This document shows, one piece after another, positions 1 to 9,139 of a DNA stretch of 64,000 bases. The position numbers and the translations under genes were made by a program. The notes under the pieces were generated by a model, which had not been told where the DNA came from, did not search any database, and saw nothing but the letters and a program-made list of their open reading frames with translations. This DNA is from Arenicellales bacterium (GTDB taxonomy: Bacteria > Pseudomonadota > Gammaproteobacteria > Arenicellales > JAJDZL01). Location: the NCBI GenBank assembly GCA_958295885.1, contig OY282380.1, positions 2,976,001 to 3,040,000 on the forward strand, read 5' to 3'. How positions within the stretch are numbered: the first letter of the stretch is position 1; every line of letters begins with the position of its first letter.

Positions 1-2
1 GT

Positions 3-89
3 TCAGAAGTCCGCGGGATGATTGGTTTTGTCACCGGCGACGATTGGATCGGCAGACGAGACTGTGAAAGTATTGCCAAATTAGTTTAA
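3..89 (+). CDS. C-terminal end of an unidentified protein (5' truncated by window edge)
   Basis: Frame 3 is open from the left edge of the window and ends at a TAA at 87-89. It encodes about 28 residues that include RGMIGFVTGDDWIGRRD. The length is too short to assign a family. It could be the last part of a gene cotranscribed with the following glutamine synthetase-family gene, but the gap to that gene is about 650 bases, so separate transcription is as likely. The reading could also be chance. Confidence 0.3.
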   Translation, partial: SEVRGMIGFVTGDDWIGRRDCESIAKLV

Positions 90-740
90 ATTAGTGGATT
101 ATGAATATCTATCTCATTGATTTAATAGATATTAATATTTTTTCTGATTCAGAAATCTACGAAAATGAGAATACTTTCACAGCCTCAGACGCACTGCCAC
201 TCGAGTTCGTACGGATTCGCATTGTTAACGCCTGGAAAAAGCGGTTCAGCAGAAGACGCTTCGGACCTGAGGTCACAATGGATGCGTTCAACAGTCGTTT
301 GGTGGCTTGCTGCAAGAGAAAATCCTACAATATCTGAATAGGAGCCGCGGTGCTTCAGCCCCTGTCGATGCGATTTGAATCATTCACAGAAGACTGGAGA
401 AATAAACAGATTCGGCTGCAGCATTGGAAAAATCCACCATTGACGTTTTCACTGAAATCATTGCTCTAGAAACACTAATATTGGAACGTCGTCGTTTCGC
501 AGCCCAGCTCAAGATTCCGCAGTAAATGGAACTCTCCTGCAGGCATCACGCGGATTTTTCGCCTAAACACCTCGAATGGTCTGGCTTCCGAACTCAAATT
601 TCATGTCCTTTGATGGATTGAGGAGTTTAGAGCAGTCGAAGGACAATCGGGATTTGTAGATTGCATGTAGAATATTTACATGTTCCATATTCAATTAATC
701 AATATTGCGGCTGATCATTAACAAAGGTGCCATCTCAGTC
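90..740. other. Intergenic region without a convincing gene
   Basis: About 650 bases separate the truncated upstream frame from the glutamine synthetase-family gene. A 78-codon open frame (101-337, plus) is present, but its residues match no family I recognise and it has no clear ribosome binding site. The 600-740 part is AT-rich and probably carries the promoter of the downstream gene. I found no RNA gene or repeat here. Confidence 0.4.
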
Positions 741-2093
741 ATGAACCAAACCAAGAACGAAGAACTGTCAGGCAAATTGAAAGCACAAGGCGTGAAGTAT
801 GCGCTTGCGGGTTACGTGGACATCCACGGAGTCTCCAAGTCCAAATTCGTTCCAATTTCGCATTTGGACCGAATGATGCAGGGTTCGGAACTCTGCACAG
901 GCGCAGCACTCGATGGAATTCCACAGGACGTGAGCGATGAAGAAGTATCTCCTCATCCTGATCCGGCTTCATGTCTGATTCTGCCGTGGCAGCCAGAAGT
1001 CGCCTGGTTTGCCAGTGATCTTTTCTGCGAAGGAGTTTCGTTTGAAGCATGTTCGCGCACAATATTCAAAAGAGTGCTGGCGCAGGCAGATGAAATGGGA
1101 TATCGGTTCAATTTTGGCATTGAACCGGAATTCTTTCTGCTGAAACAAATCAATGAGTCAGAATACGGTCCGATCGGTGCTCGTGACAATTTGGCAAAAC
1201 CCTGTTATGACGTTCGCTCCACCCTGGACAGTTTTGAGCTGCTTGAAACAATCGTGGCGGAGCTATCTGGTTTGGGTTACGACGTTTACTCGTTCGATCA
1301 CGAAGATGGAAACGGACAGTTTGAGATTGATTTTCATTATTTCGATGGGCTGACGATGGCGGACCGGTTCGTTTTCTTCCGTCTGCTCGTTCATGAAATC
1401 GCACACAAGCATGGATATTTTGCGTCGTTCATGCCAAAGCCGTTTGCAGACCGGGCCGGTAGCGGCGCTCATTACAACATGTCGCTCGCCGACTCTAAAA
1501 GCGGCAAGAATCTATTTGAATCCAAGAACGATGATCGAGGCTGTGATCTGTCAACAGTCGGATATTACTTTATTGGCGGCATTTTGAAGCACCTGTCTGC
1601 GATTTGCGCAGTGGTATCACCGACGGTCAACAGCTACAAACGCCTGATTAAGGAGGGGAGCATGTCCGGGTCAACCTGGGCGCCGGTTTTTGCCTGTTTT
1701 GGAAACAACAATCGAACAAATGCTTTGCGCATACCTTTGGGGGGAGGACGAGTGGAGCTGCGCGCGGCAGACATATCCAACAATCCATACTTGGGAGGAG
1801 CGATGGTACTTGCTGCCGGATTGGAAGGCATTCGGGAGAAACTGGATCCAGGACTGCCGCATACCGAAAATATGTATCTGAAATCAGACGAAGAACTCGA
1901 CCGCCTTGGAGTTTTTTACCTGCCGCGTACGCTTGAACATGCGATTAACGCTTTTGAAGCGGACCCTCTAAGCAGGGAAGTGATGGGTGATCTGATGTTT
2001 GAAACATACATTGATTTCAAGCGTCAGGAATGGGAGGAATATCACAATCATGTTTCTGATTGGGAAGTCAGCCGCTATTTGAAATTTTTCTGA
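741..2093 (+). CDS. Glutamine synthetase family protein (type III / gamma-glutamylmethylamide synthetase-like)
   Basis: This 450-residue protein belongs to the glutamine synthetase superfamily, whose members ligate ammonia or an amine to a glutamate carboxylate using ATP. The N-terminal beta-grasp region contains KYALAGYVDIHGVSKSKF. The catalytic domain shows the metal and glutamate ligands in FGIEPEFFL (near residue 130), GNGQFEIDF, and the ATP/ammonia-site segments GSGAHYNMS and NNNRTNALRIP, then DISNNPYLGGAMVLAAGLEG. The order and length match the GlnT/GMAS branch rather than GlnA, which is slightly longer and carries an adenylylation loop. I chose the ATG at 741 because the upstream extension in this frame has only a TTG start. 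The true amine substrate (ammonia, methylamine or ethylamine) cannot be read from the sequence. No methylglutamate synthase genes are visible beside it, so a methylamine role is only a possibility. Confidence 0.8.
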   Translation: MNQTKNEELSGKLKAQGVKYALAGYVDIHGVSKSKFVPISHLDRMMQGSELCTGAALDGIPQDVSDEEVSPHPDPASCLILPWQPEVAWFASDLFCEGVSFEACSRTIFKRVLAQADEMGYRFNFGIEPEFFLLKQINESEYGPIGARDNLAKPCYDVRSTLDSFELLETIVAELSGLGYDVYSFDHEDGNGQFEIDFHYFDGLTMADRFVFFRLLVHEIAHKHGYFASFMPKPFADRAGSGAHYNMSLADSKSGKNLFESKNDDRGCDLSTVGYYFIGGILKHLSAICAVVSPTVNSYKRLIKEGSMSGSTWAPVFACFGNNNRTNALRIPLGGGRVELRAADISNNPYLGGAMVLAAGLEGIREKLDPGLPHTENMYLKSDEELDRLGVFYLPRTLEHAINAFEADPLSREVMGDLMFETYIDFKRQEWEEYHNHVSDWEVSRYLKFF

Positions 2094-2152
2094 TGTTACG
2101 CGGGGATTTTGTGACGTTGACCCTCGTCTGAGGATAGATCTTGCGAGGCAAC

Positions 2153-2193
2153 AAAAAATCTGTATATCATGGTTTTAAATCATCAGATTTTGT
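2153..2193 (+). terminator. Weak inverted repeat downstream of the glutamine synthetase-family gene
   Basis: An AAAATCTG arm at about 2155-2162 pairs with CAGATTTT at 2184-2191 around a loop of about 21 bases, ending in a short T-rich stretch. It lies 60 bases after the stop codon of the preceding gene and could be a weak terminator. The rest of the 402-base gap to gshB (2094-2495) holds no gene that I can support. Confidence 0.3.
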
Positions 2194-2495
2194 AAGAATC
2201 ACGTAAAGAAAGCCCCATATCTGACTGAGTACTGAAACTTGGGAAAGTTTCGTAATTTCAAGGTTAGTGACGCTTGTCGTTGGCGGTGAGAGCAAACGAA
2301 ATCATCGTCCACTGGTTATCTCTGAGTTCTGAAGAACCGTTTTTTTTGGACGGTAAGGACGGCATGCCAATCCAGAATGACGGTTGGAGTTTATTGTCTG
2401 AAATTAATAACTAATTTATTTGTTTTTGCTGAAATTATAATTATTGTGTCTTTTTACACCCTGAAACAGATGCAGAGGCAATTGGGAAATTAGAA

Positions 2496-3446
2496 ATGAA
2501 ATTCGCCTTTTTGATGGATCCTCTAGAGACGGTCAAAGCCTACAAGGACACGACTTACTACCTGATGTTGGCTGCGGACCAACTTGGGCATGAAGTGTTT
2601 TATTTTAACCAGTCTTCGATGCAAGCAGATAACAGAGCCGTTCGTGCGAGAATTTCCAGTCTTAAAGTTCATGCATCCATCAGTCAGCCTTTCACGATTT
2701 TGGAAACGACCGACGTCGATTTATCCTGTATGGATGTGATTCTTGTTCGCACCGACCCGCCTTTTGATCGATCGTATTTTTATTCGACTTTGCTGCTGGA
2801 CTTCCTTGGGACGCGTACGCTCGTCTTGAATCGGCCCTCTGGGATCAGAAACTGGAATGAAAAACTGGCTGCGCTACTGTACCCGAAATGTACGCCAAAG
2901 ACTCTGATCACGAATCAAGCAGAAGAGATTTTTGATTTTGTCAAACAAATTGACCGAATCACTGTCAAACCAATTGATGGACACGGTGGAAAAGGGATAT
3001 TTTTTTTAAGAAACGATGATGAGCACAGTCGCCAGCAGGTAACGCGAATTACACATGGCGGCAATCATTGGGTGATTGCACAGGAGTATTTGCCGGACGC
3101 AAAAATAGGGGACAAACGAATTTTGCTGGTTGATGGCGATCCCATCGGAGCGGTTTTGCGCGTACATGCCGAAGGAAAAGAACTTAACAATCTTGATCAG
3201 GGCGCCGAAGCTGTTTATGCAGAACTGGATGAACGAGATCTTGAAATCTGTTCTGCAATAAAACCTGGACTGCTTAGAGAAGGCATATTTTTTTGTGGGA
3301 TCGATGTAATTGGAGGGATGCTGATTGAGGTCAACGTAACCAGTCCAACCTGCCTGCAGGAATTATGCAGGTTTTCAGGTGTTTCTCATCATCACAATAT
3401 CATTAATCTTATTGAACGGAAAATCGACTTGAATCTGAGTGCTTAG
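2496..3446 (+). CDS. gshB: Glutathione synthetase
   Basis: This 316-residue protein matches GshB, which joins glycine to gamma-glutamylcysteine with ATP in the cytoplasm, the second step of glutathione synthesis. It is the usual proteobacterial length. It begins MKFAFLMDP, the typical GshB start. The N-terminal substrate domain carries VILVRTDPPFD. The ATP-grasp domain carries VKPIDGHGGKGIFFL (about residue 158) and IAQEYLP, and the C-terminal metal-binding segment is IDVIGGMLIEVNVTSPT. The first step enzyme (gshA) is not in this window. The gene stands alone, with gaps of 402 and 269 bases on either side, so it probably has its own promoter in the AT-rich 2400-2495 segment. Confidence 0.95.
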   Translation: MKFAFLMDPLETVKAYKDTTYYLMLAADQLGHEVFYFNQSSMQADNRAVRARISSLKVHASISQPFTILETTDVDLSCMDVILVRTDPPFDRSYFYSTLLLDFLGTRTLVLNRPSGIRNWNEKLAALLYPKCTPKTLITNQAEEIFDFVKQIDRITVKPIDGHGGKGIFFLRNDDEHSRQQVTRITHGGNHWVIAQEYLPDAKIGDKRILLVDGDPIGAVLRVHAEGKELNNLDQGAEAVYAELDERDLEICSAIKPGLLREGIFFCGIDVIGGMLIEVNVTSPTCLQELCRFSGVSHHHNIINLIERKIDLNLSA

Positions 3447-3715
3447 TCAGCTTTCTCGTCTAGTTTCCGCTTGAAAAGAGTGTTAATATCAAATTATTGG
3501 CTTATTCATGCAAATATTTTCAATTCATTTCAATATATTTTACTTGAACGACAAATTCTGTCGTATTGATCATGAATTTGCCTGTCATTGGGTTGAATCT
3601 GTATGCGAAATGCTGTAATTGTGGGTAGTTCAACTAAGAATTTGTGCAATGAAGCCTACTGGAATAGTCTTTAATTTCTATATCAGCATAAAACAAAGGA
3701 AAATACATTGAAAGA

Positions 3716-5122
3716 ATGTCAACTGTAATTACTCGATTTGCGCCAAGTCCAACGGGGCTATTACACATTGGTTCAGCACGTACCGCTCTCTTTTCGTGGC
3801 TTTACGCTAGGCGGCATGAGGGAATTTTTAGATTGCGAATCGAAGATACGGACCGCGAGCGGTCTACGGCTGAAGCAACCAAACAGATACTTGAAAGCCT
3901 AGAGTGGCTGGGGTTGAAGCACGATGATGAAATAGTGTATCAATCAGAACGTAAGGAATTGTATCTGGAACGAGCTCAACACTTAATTCTGACGGGGAAT
4001 GCGTATTACTGCAATTGCAGTCGCGAACGGCTAGAACGTGTACGAGCGAAGCAGATGAGAGAGGGGATTAAACCCAAATATGACCGAAAATGTAGAAATA
4101 AGCGGATTCAGCCATCTCTAGATTCGAATGTAGTCATTCGTTTTAAGAATCCTCTTGATAGTGATGTGACAGTGGATGATATGGTTCAAGGTAGAGTCGT
4201 TTATGCCAACAGTGAACTTGATGACCTGATCATCGTTCGAAGTGATCAATCGCCAACCTACAATTTTTCAGTCGTCGTCGACGAAATTGATATGGGAATC
4301 ACCCATGTGATTCGGGGTGACGACCATTTGAACAATACGCCCCGTCAAATCAATTTATTTCACGCTTTTGGTTACCAGCTGCCAATTTTCGGGCATATTC
4401 CGCTAATTCTATCACCGCAAGGAAAAAAGTTATCGAAACGTGACAATGTGGAAGGCGTACTTGAACTGCGAAATGCCGGATATTTGCCGGAAGCTGTTAT
4501 TAACTACTTGGCTCGGCTCGGATGGTCACACAAAGATCAGGAAATTTTTAGAGTAGATGAGTTGATCCGGCACTTTGATGCGAGAAACATTGGGCGGTCT
4601 CCGAGCTCGCTTAATCCCAAAAAAATGGAGTGGACCAATCAACAGCATCTGCTGAAGTTACCTCCCAAAAAAGCCGCTGAGCTGGCGGAAGGATTTTTCT
4701 TGTCAAGAGGAATTCAATGTGAATTTCCTTCGCTCGAAGATGTATTCGAGGTGCAAAAAACCCGTTGCAAGACGCTTTTGGATTTTGTTGAAAAGAGTAA
4801 GTATTTTTACGAGGAAGTCAACGAATATGAATCAAAAGCAGCAAATAAGTTCTTAACTTTGGAGATTGTGAAACCTTTACAGGATTTAAGGAATGAGTTG
4901 GAAGAAGTCGAATGTTGGAAGAAGAAGAATATTCATTTAATATTTACAAAAATTTTAAATAGGTATGGAATCAAGTTTGGAGTGCTCGCACAACCCGTTC
5001 GAGTTGCACAGACAGGAGGCACCGTATCTCCAGGCATTGATGTCACTATGGAATTAATTGGGAGACAGAGTGTTTTGAAGCGATTGGAAGCAGCTGTTGC
5101 GTGGATTGAAAGTAGGAAATGA
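3716..5122 (+). CDS. gltX: Glutamate--tRNA ligase
   Basis: This 468-residue class I synthetase charges tRNA-Glu with glutamate. The Rossmann domain begins with APSPTGLLHIGSARTALF (HIGH motif, residues 8-25). The zinc region is CNCSRERL with a downstream YDRKC, and the KMSKS equivalent is KKLSKRDN near residue 240. The anticodon-binding C-terminal half is lysine-rich. The start ATG gives the standard N-terminus. The gene is more AT-rich at third positions than the housekeeping block at 34-53 kb. It is the gene next to the distal end of the CRISPR array, and the segment 3739-3771 resembles one of the spacers in that array (see findings). Confidence 0.95.
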   Translation: MSTVITRFAPSPTGLLHIGSARTALFSWLYARRHEGIFRLRIEDTDRERSTAEATKQILESLEWLGLKHDDEIVYQSERKELYLERAQHLILTGNAYYCNCSRERLERVRAKQMREGIKPKYDRKCRNKRIQPSLDSNVVIRFKNPLDSDVTVDDMVQGRVVYANSELDDLIIVRSDQSPTYNFSVVVDEIDMGITHVIRGDDHLNNTPRQINLFHAFGYQLPIFGHIPLILSPQGKKLSKRDNVEGVLELRNAGYLPEAVINYLARLGWSHKDQEIFRVDELIRHFDARNIGRSPSSLNPKKMEWTNQQHLLKLPPKKAAELAEGFFLSRGIQCEFPSLEDVFEVQKTRCKTLLDFVEKSKYFYEEVNEYESKAANKFLTLEIVKPLQDLRNELEEVECWKKKNIHLIFTKILNRYGIKFGVLAQPVRVAQTGGTVSPGIDVTMELIGRQSVLKRLEAAVAWIESRK

Positions 5123-5579
5123 AAAGTGAAAAAGCGACCCGTAGGCCGATTTTCTTACTTTCTCATCGGTACTTCGCCACATTAATGCTAAACCGCCTTT
5201 TCGTAACTTGTTCCCGAATGCGACGCGTCTATGTGATTTGATAAAAGTGCCCGCCAGTTTATCAACGACCTACCGATCAGCAATGACAAGAGTCGCAAAC
5301 CAAAGAGTCGAAACCTCTATGTGAGTGACCGAAGACCTAACCTTTTAGCAAGTTTCGGCAGTGTTTTTCGCACCAAGGACTGACATAACTGACCTCGTGT
5401 AATTCCACATTCTGAATATTCACATAACTCTTTCTCGAGCCGGTTATCATTAATATCGTCGCCAATTATCGCTTTGAGAGAACCACTGGATGTCCTTCAT
5501 TGTTGTATCGATACATACCGACTTTCATGCGAACAATTTAGACTCTTTTTTCATTTGCGTTAATTTTGTCCCTTTGATA
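5123..5579. other. Intergenic region between gltX and the CRISPR array
   Basis: This 457-base stretch holds no reading frame I can support. It lies beyond the leader-distal (trailer) end of the array. No additional degenerate repeat was seen before 5580. Stop codons are frequent in all frames on the plus strand. Confidence 0.5.
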
Positions 5580-7865
5580 GATTTATCCCCACGCATGTGG
5601 GGAAACCGAGCTGGGAAACGAGCGATGAATGCGGTTCGGGCGTCTATCCCCACGCATGTGGGGAATCCCTGGGGGGATGTCCGGTCAGTTCCAGCCCTTC
5701 AGGTCTATCCCCACGCATGTGGGGAAACCACCGAATCAAAATGTTTTCTTGCATCTATTTTGGGTCTATCCGCACGCATGTGGGGAAACCCGGATCAGGC
5801 AACGCATCAAAAAGTGCAGTCAAGGTCTATCCCCACGCATGTGGGGAAACCCACGCGAAAATTCCGCCCGAGGCTGTCAGTCGGAGGTCTATCCCCACGC
5901 ATGTGGGGAAACCTGCACCGAGCCCCACCGGGCTGTTACATATCGGGGTCTATCCCCACGCATGTGGGGAAACCCAAAAAAACAGGTCCAGCACGATTTA
6001 TTCGAAAGGTCTATCCCCACGCATGTGGGGAAACCAGTCCATACTCGGTTCTGGCTACAGATGATGAGGGTCTATCCCCACGCATGTGGGGAAACCCCTA
6101 TCGTGTATTGCGACACGGGCTTTAACGCGGGTCTATCCCCACGCATGTGGGGAAACCGCTGTCTGCTTCTGAATCGTGACGTCATCGTAAGGTCTATCCC
6201 CACGCATGTGGGGAAACCCGGACAAACTCATCAAACGAACCGATTAAAACGGGTCTATCCCCACGCATGTGGGGAAACCACAGGCACCAGTCGGCGGTTG
6301 CCGTTTGGGTCGGGTCTATCCCCACGCATGTGGGGAAACCTGGAACTCCAAGGCATATACATTTCATGTTCAAGGTCTATCCCCACGCATGTGGGGAAAC
6401 CATGTCTAGCGTCGGAAAACCGCCGATCAATCCGGGTCTATCCCCACGCATGTGGGGAAACCTACTCGACATACAGCGTAGTATACCTATACATGGGTCT
6501 ATCCCCACGCATGTGGGGAAACCCCCAGTGCTATCACTCTAGCGAATTGCTAGTAAGGTCTATCCCCACGCATGTGGGGAAACCTTGCAACAATATCCTT
6601 TTGTATTGATGTTTTAGGGTCTATCCCCACGCATGTGGGGAAACCGCTCCAATAGATTCAACAGAAACGCTTTCGTAAGGTCTATCCCCACGCATGTGGG
6701 GAAACCACTGACGACCGCGCCGACAAAAACATCATCCAGGGTCTATCCCCACGCATGTGGGGAAACCGTATTGTGGTCTTGTGGCCATTTCTGTTCTCCG
6801 GGTCTATCCCCACGCATGTGGGGAAACCCCTGAGGTTGTGGCTTGCGAGTGAGGCAATCAGGGTCTATCCCCACGCATGTGGGGAAACCCCAACTTGGCA
6901 CACATCAGCCGAGAGCGATAAAGGTCTATCCCCACGCATGTGGGGAAACCCGTCGAAAACAATTTCCCAGGATAGCGTATTAGGGTCTATCCCCACGCAT
7001 GTGGGGAAACCAGCCATTTGTGCTTGGTGCCGCGGAAGCCGTAAGGTCTATCCCCACGCATGTGGGGAAACCACCGATTCTCGATGTTTGAATCTGCTAA
7101 TCAGGGGTCTATCCCCACGCATGTGGGGAAACCTAAGATCATCTCCCGACCGTCCTCCCCTTTGAGGGTCTATCCCCACGCATGTGGGGAAACCACGAAT
7201 TTATCTTGACCTCGATAAGCATATTCAGGTCTATCCCCACGCATGTGGGGAAACCATATTGTTGCAAATTTGACGGATCATTTATCCGGGTCTATCCCCA
7301 CGCATGTGGGGAAACCATTTCTGCCGGCCAAAAACGCAAGCGTGTTAAGGGTCTATCCCCACGCATGTGGGGAAACCCGCGGGGAGATCAGGGAAATCTA
7401 TAGCGGAAAAGGTCTATCCCCACGCATGTGGGGAAACCTTCGCGAGTAACGTTGTTGCCTGTAAGCTCTAAGGTCTATCCCCACGCATGTGGGGAAACCG
7501 CGGCGGCGTTTCTGGCAGTCTGATCAATCAAGGGTCTATCCCCACGCATGTGGGGAAACCGAATTTTCGATCAAGCAGAACTACACGGGCCTGGGTCTAT
7601 CCCCACGCATGTGGGGAAACCCCTGCACTGTGCGACGCTCGGAATCATGCTTTGGGTCTATCCCCACGCATGTGGGGAAACCATCGCTACGGCTTCTCGG
7701 CGCGGCATTCATTAAGGTCTATCCCCACGCATGTGGGGAAACCAAAATCAGGATTGACAGCTCAAGTCCTATATGGGGTCTATCCCCACGCATGTGGGGA
7801 AACCTGCTTTAATGGCGGTTATCCTGCACCCTTATTGGGTCTATCCCCACGCATGTGGGGAAACC
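5580..7865 (-). CRISPR. Type I-E CRISPR array, 38 repeats and 37 spacers, transcribed on the minus strand
   Basis: A 28-base repeat (plus-strand form begins GGTCTATCCCC and ends GTGGGGAAACC) recurs every 61 bases from 5580 to 7838; the only 62-base step is between 5824 and 5886. Spacers are therefore 33 bases (one of 34), or 32 plus one PAM-derived base. The minus-strand repeat, with its CCCC...GGGG stem and GATAGACC end, matches the type I-E class, so transcription runs from the cas2 side toward lower coordinates. The repeats at 5580 (GATT instead of GGTC at one end), 5641 (two changes) and 5763 (one change) are degenerate while the others look uniform, which fits an old trailer end near gltX and a young end near cas2. 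The base on the plus strand just before each repeat is always G (23) or A (14). Confidence 0.98.
5914..5946 (-). other. CRISPR spacer encoding the GltX HIGH-motif segment
   Basis: Read on the plus strand, this spacer encodes APSPTGLLHIG, identical to residues 8-18 of the GltX encoded at 3716-5122. Aligned with 3739-3771 it has 25 of 33 matches. The eight mismatches fall at spacer positions 4, 7, 10, 13, 16, 22, 28 and 31, all third codon positions and all silent. The crRNA would be antisense to gltX mRNA. Confidence 0.9.
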
Positions 7866-7917
7866 CCTACATTATAACATATTGAATTAAAACAAATTGT
7901 TAAAGAACAATGAAAAA
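7866..7917 (-). promoter_or_regulatory. Short CRISPR leader with extended -10 element
   Basis: Only 52 AT-rich bases lie between the first repeat and the cas2 stop codon. On the minus strand they contain TGTTATAAT (plus 7871-7879), a perfect extended -10, but no good -35 at 16-18 bases. Initiation 6-8 bases downstream would fall at the edge of the first repeat, so the pre-crRNA would have almost no leader transcript. The functional leader may extend into the 3' end of cas2. Confidence 0.6.
7875..7887 (-). promoter_or_regulatory. Candidate IHF site in the CRISPR leader
   Basis: The minus strand reads ATTCAATATGTTA, which matches the IHF consensus WATCAANNNNTTR at eight of nine defined positions. 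It lies 10-22 bases from the leader-repeat junction, about where IHF binds the Escherichia coli type I-E leader to guide Cas1-Cas2 to the first repeat. It overlaps the extended -10 element, so IHF binding might compete with array transcription. This is a motif match only. Confidence 0.45.
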
Positions 7918-8211
7918 CTATTGGCTCTTAACCAACAGAATTCCTTCAGAATCAACTATTTCTTTTGGAGGGTTTCCTAGGTGTCGAAGAGCTAAGTCTC
8001 CGTCTGCAGTAATATCACGCCAAATCATTACTATTGCACCTCGTCTCAGATGTCCGTACCACCCTTCAATGACTGCCCAAATGCGTTCTCTGACACCGCT
8101 CGTTAAATTTGGTGAAACGTAAACTCCGGGAGCAACTTCAAGCATAATTGATGCGAGAAATCCACGATATCGAGCTTCTACATCTCGAGTAACTACAACG
8201 GTCATCGGCAT
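7918..8211 (-). CDS. cas2: CRISPR-associated endoribonuclease-fold protein Cas2 (type I-E)
   Basis: This 97-residue protein is the I-E (CT1978) form of Cas2. Cas2 dimerises and bridges two Cas1 dimers to make the spacer integration complex. It begins MPMTVVVTRDVEARYRGFLA and contains APGVYVSPNLTSGVRERIW, both typical of Cas2e. It is the last gene of the cas operon, 5 bases after cas1, and its stop codon abuts the leader. Its length matches the family, so it should be functional. Confidence 0.95.
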   Translation of the reverse strand: MPMTVVVTRDVEARYRGFLASIMLEVAPGVYVSPNLTSGVRERIWAVIEGWYGHLRRGAIVMIWRDITADGDLALRHLGNPPKEIVDSEGILLVKSQ

Positions 8212-8216
8212 AACAT

Positions 8217-9101
8217 TTATTTTTGTTTTTTGGGTAAGAATAAGTCTTTAATTTGTTTAATCATACAGGGAATTGTGCGTTCTTTTACTAGCATTTTACC
8301 TACTTCATATCTTGTAAGTCGTTCAATGCTTTTGTAGGGAGGAGAATTTCCTTGCTTAGCAGCACGAAATGCCGACGGTATAGTAATCGAATCCCGGTGT
8401 AAATCTGCGATATCTAAAACAAACGACTGACTGGAGGCTTCATGTATAAAACCTAGTTGTGGAATTGTTGCTGTCGCTGAAACCGCAATCGCCGCAGCGG
8501 CTTTTACTGCGGTGGCTGCGTGATTTATCGCTTGATTCGGTAAGTCTCCCGAGGAAGGATTCGCTCGATCATAACGACGACCTTTCCAATTTACTCCAAT
8601 CTGTTCGGCAATTAAACGATAACTTTCTTTCATGCGTGCGCCTTCAATTCCTCGTAATACAGCGATATCTCGCTGACGCAAATCAGTTCCCAAACGCCAA
8701 GCGTACATCCGTTTGGCAACCTGCAAACGAGAATCCGTATTTGCCCATAGGTTGGCTTGACGTCTAGCAAGAATAGAGTTATTTCCAACAAGTGGGGGTG
8801 CGGTGTAGAGTCTCACGCCACTTTGACCAACCGCTGCCAAAGCAGTTCCATGACGCGCCAAAAGACGAAGTGCGTCATGGCTTACCTTGGAACCCGGTCC
8901 GAGAAGAATCATCGAAATACTTTGGAAAGGTATTATGTAATCGCCTGATTCTAACGGGTCGTCTTCTGATTTATCGCTTCGTCGTTCAAAAGCCAAAGTT
9001 CCATCCCTGACCGACAGCGTTCCTCTAGAAAGCCAAAGTAATCCAGAGCGGTCCGCATGAAGAATTCTAGCGGTTTCAAGTCCTAGGCGCCCTTTTAGCA
9101 T
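8217..9101 (-). CDS. cas1: CRISPR-associated integrase Cas1 (type I-E)
   Basis: Cas1e, 294 residues, is the integrase that inserts new spacers at the leader-proximal repeat. The metal-binding residues are visible: Glu in RGIEGARMKESY, His in GFIHEASSQSF and Asp in FVLDIADLHR. The N-terminal beta domain carries ILLGPGSKVSHDALRLLA. The length is close to the 305 residues of the E. coli protein. It follows cas6e after 38 bases and precedes cas2 by 5 bases, the standard I-E order. The uniform repeats near the leader suggest that adaptation has been active. Confidence 0.96.
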   Translation of the reverse strand: MLKGRLGLETARILHADRSGLLWLSRGTLSVRDGTLAFERRSDKSEDDPLESGDYIIPFQSISMILLGPGSKVSHDALRLLARHGTALAAVGQSGVRLYTAPPLVGNNSILARRQANLWANTDSRLQVAKRMYAWRLGTDLRQRDIAVLRGIEGARMKESYRLIAEQIGVNWKGRRYDRANPSSGDLPNQAINHAATAVKAAAAIAVSATATIPQLGFIHEASSQSFVLDIADLHRDSITIPSAFRAAKQGNSPPYKSIERLTRYEVGKMLVKERTIPCMIKQIKDLFLPKKQK

Positions 9102-9139
9102 TTCGAATTGGACAAATTATTTGTATGTTGATCTAATGC

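Noticed and set aside
101..337. 78-codon frame near the left edge
   Set aside because: No ribosome binding site, no recognisable domain, and composition like the surrounding non-coding DNA.
1150..1404. Several 60-130-codon frames on both strands inside the glutamine synthetase-family gene
   Set aside because: They are shadows of the real gene, which has complete family motifs. The same applies to similar frames inside gshB, mutS, the aldehyde dehydrogenase, hisS, bamB, guaB and guaA.
3739..3771. Self-targeting (autoimmune) site for the gltX-like spacer
   Set aside because: Eight mismatches, two of them in the PAM-proximal seed, make efficient cleavage of the host gltX unlikely. Priming remains possible.
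5490..7885. Long open frames (up to 326 codons) across the CRISPR array with repeated words such as YPHACGET, SPRMWG and IPTHVGKP
   Set aside because: They are translations of the 28-base repeat in three frames, made possible because the 61-base period shifts frame regularly. They have no independent coding support.
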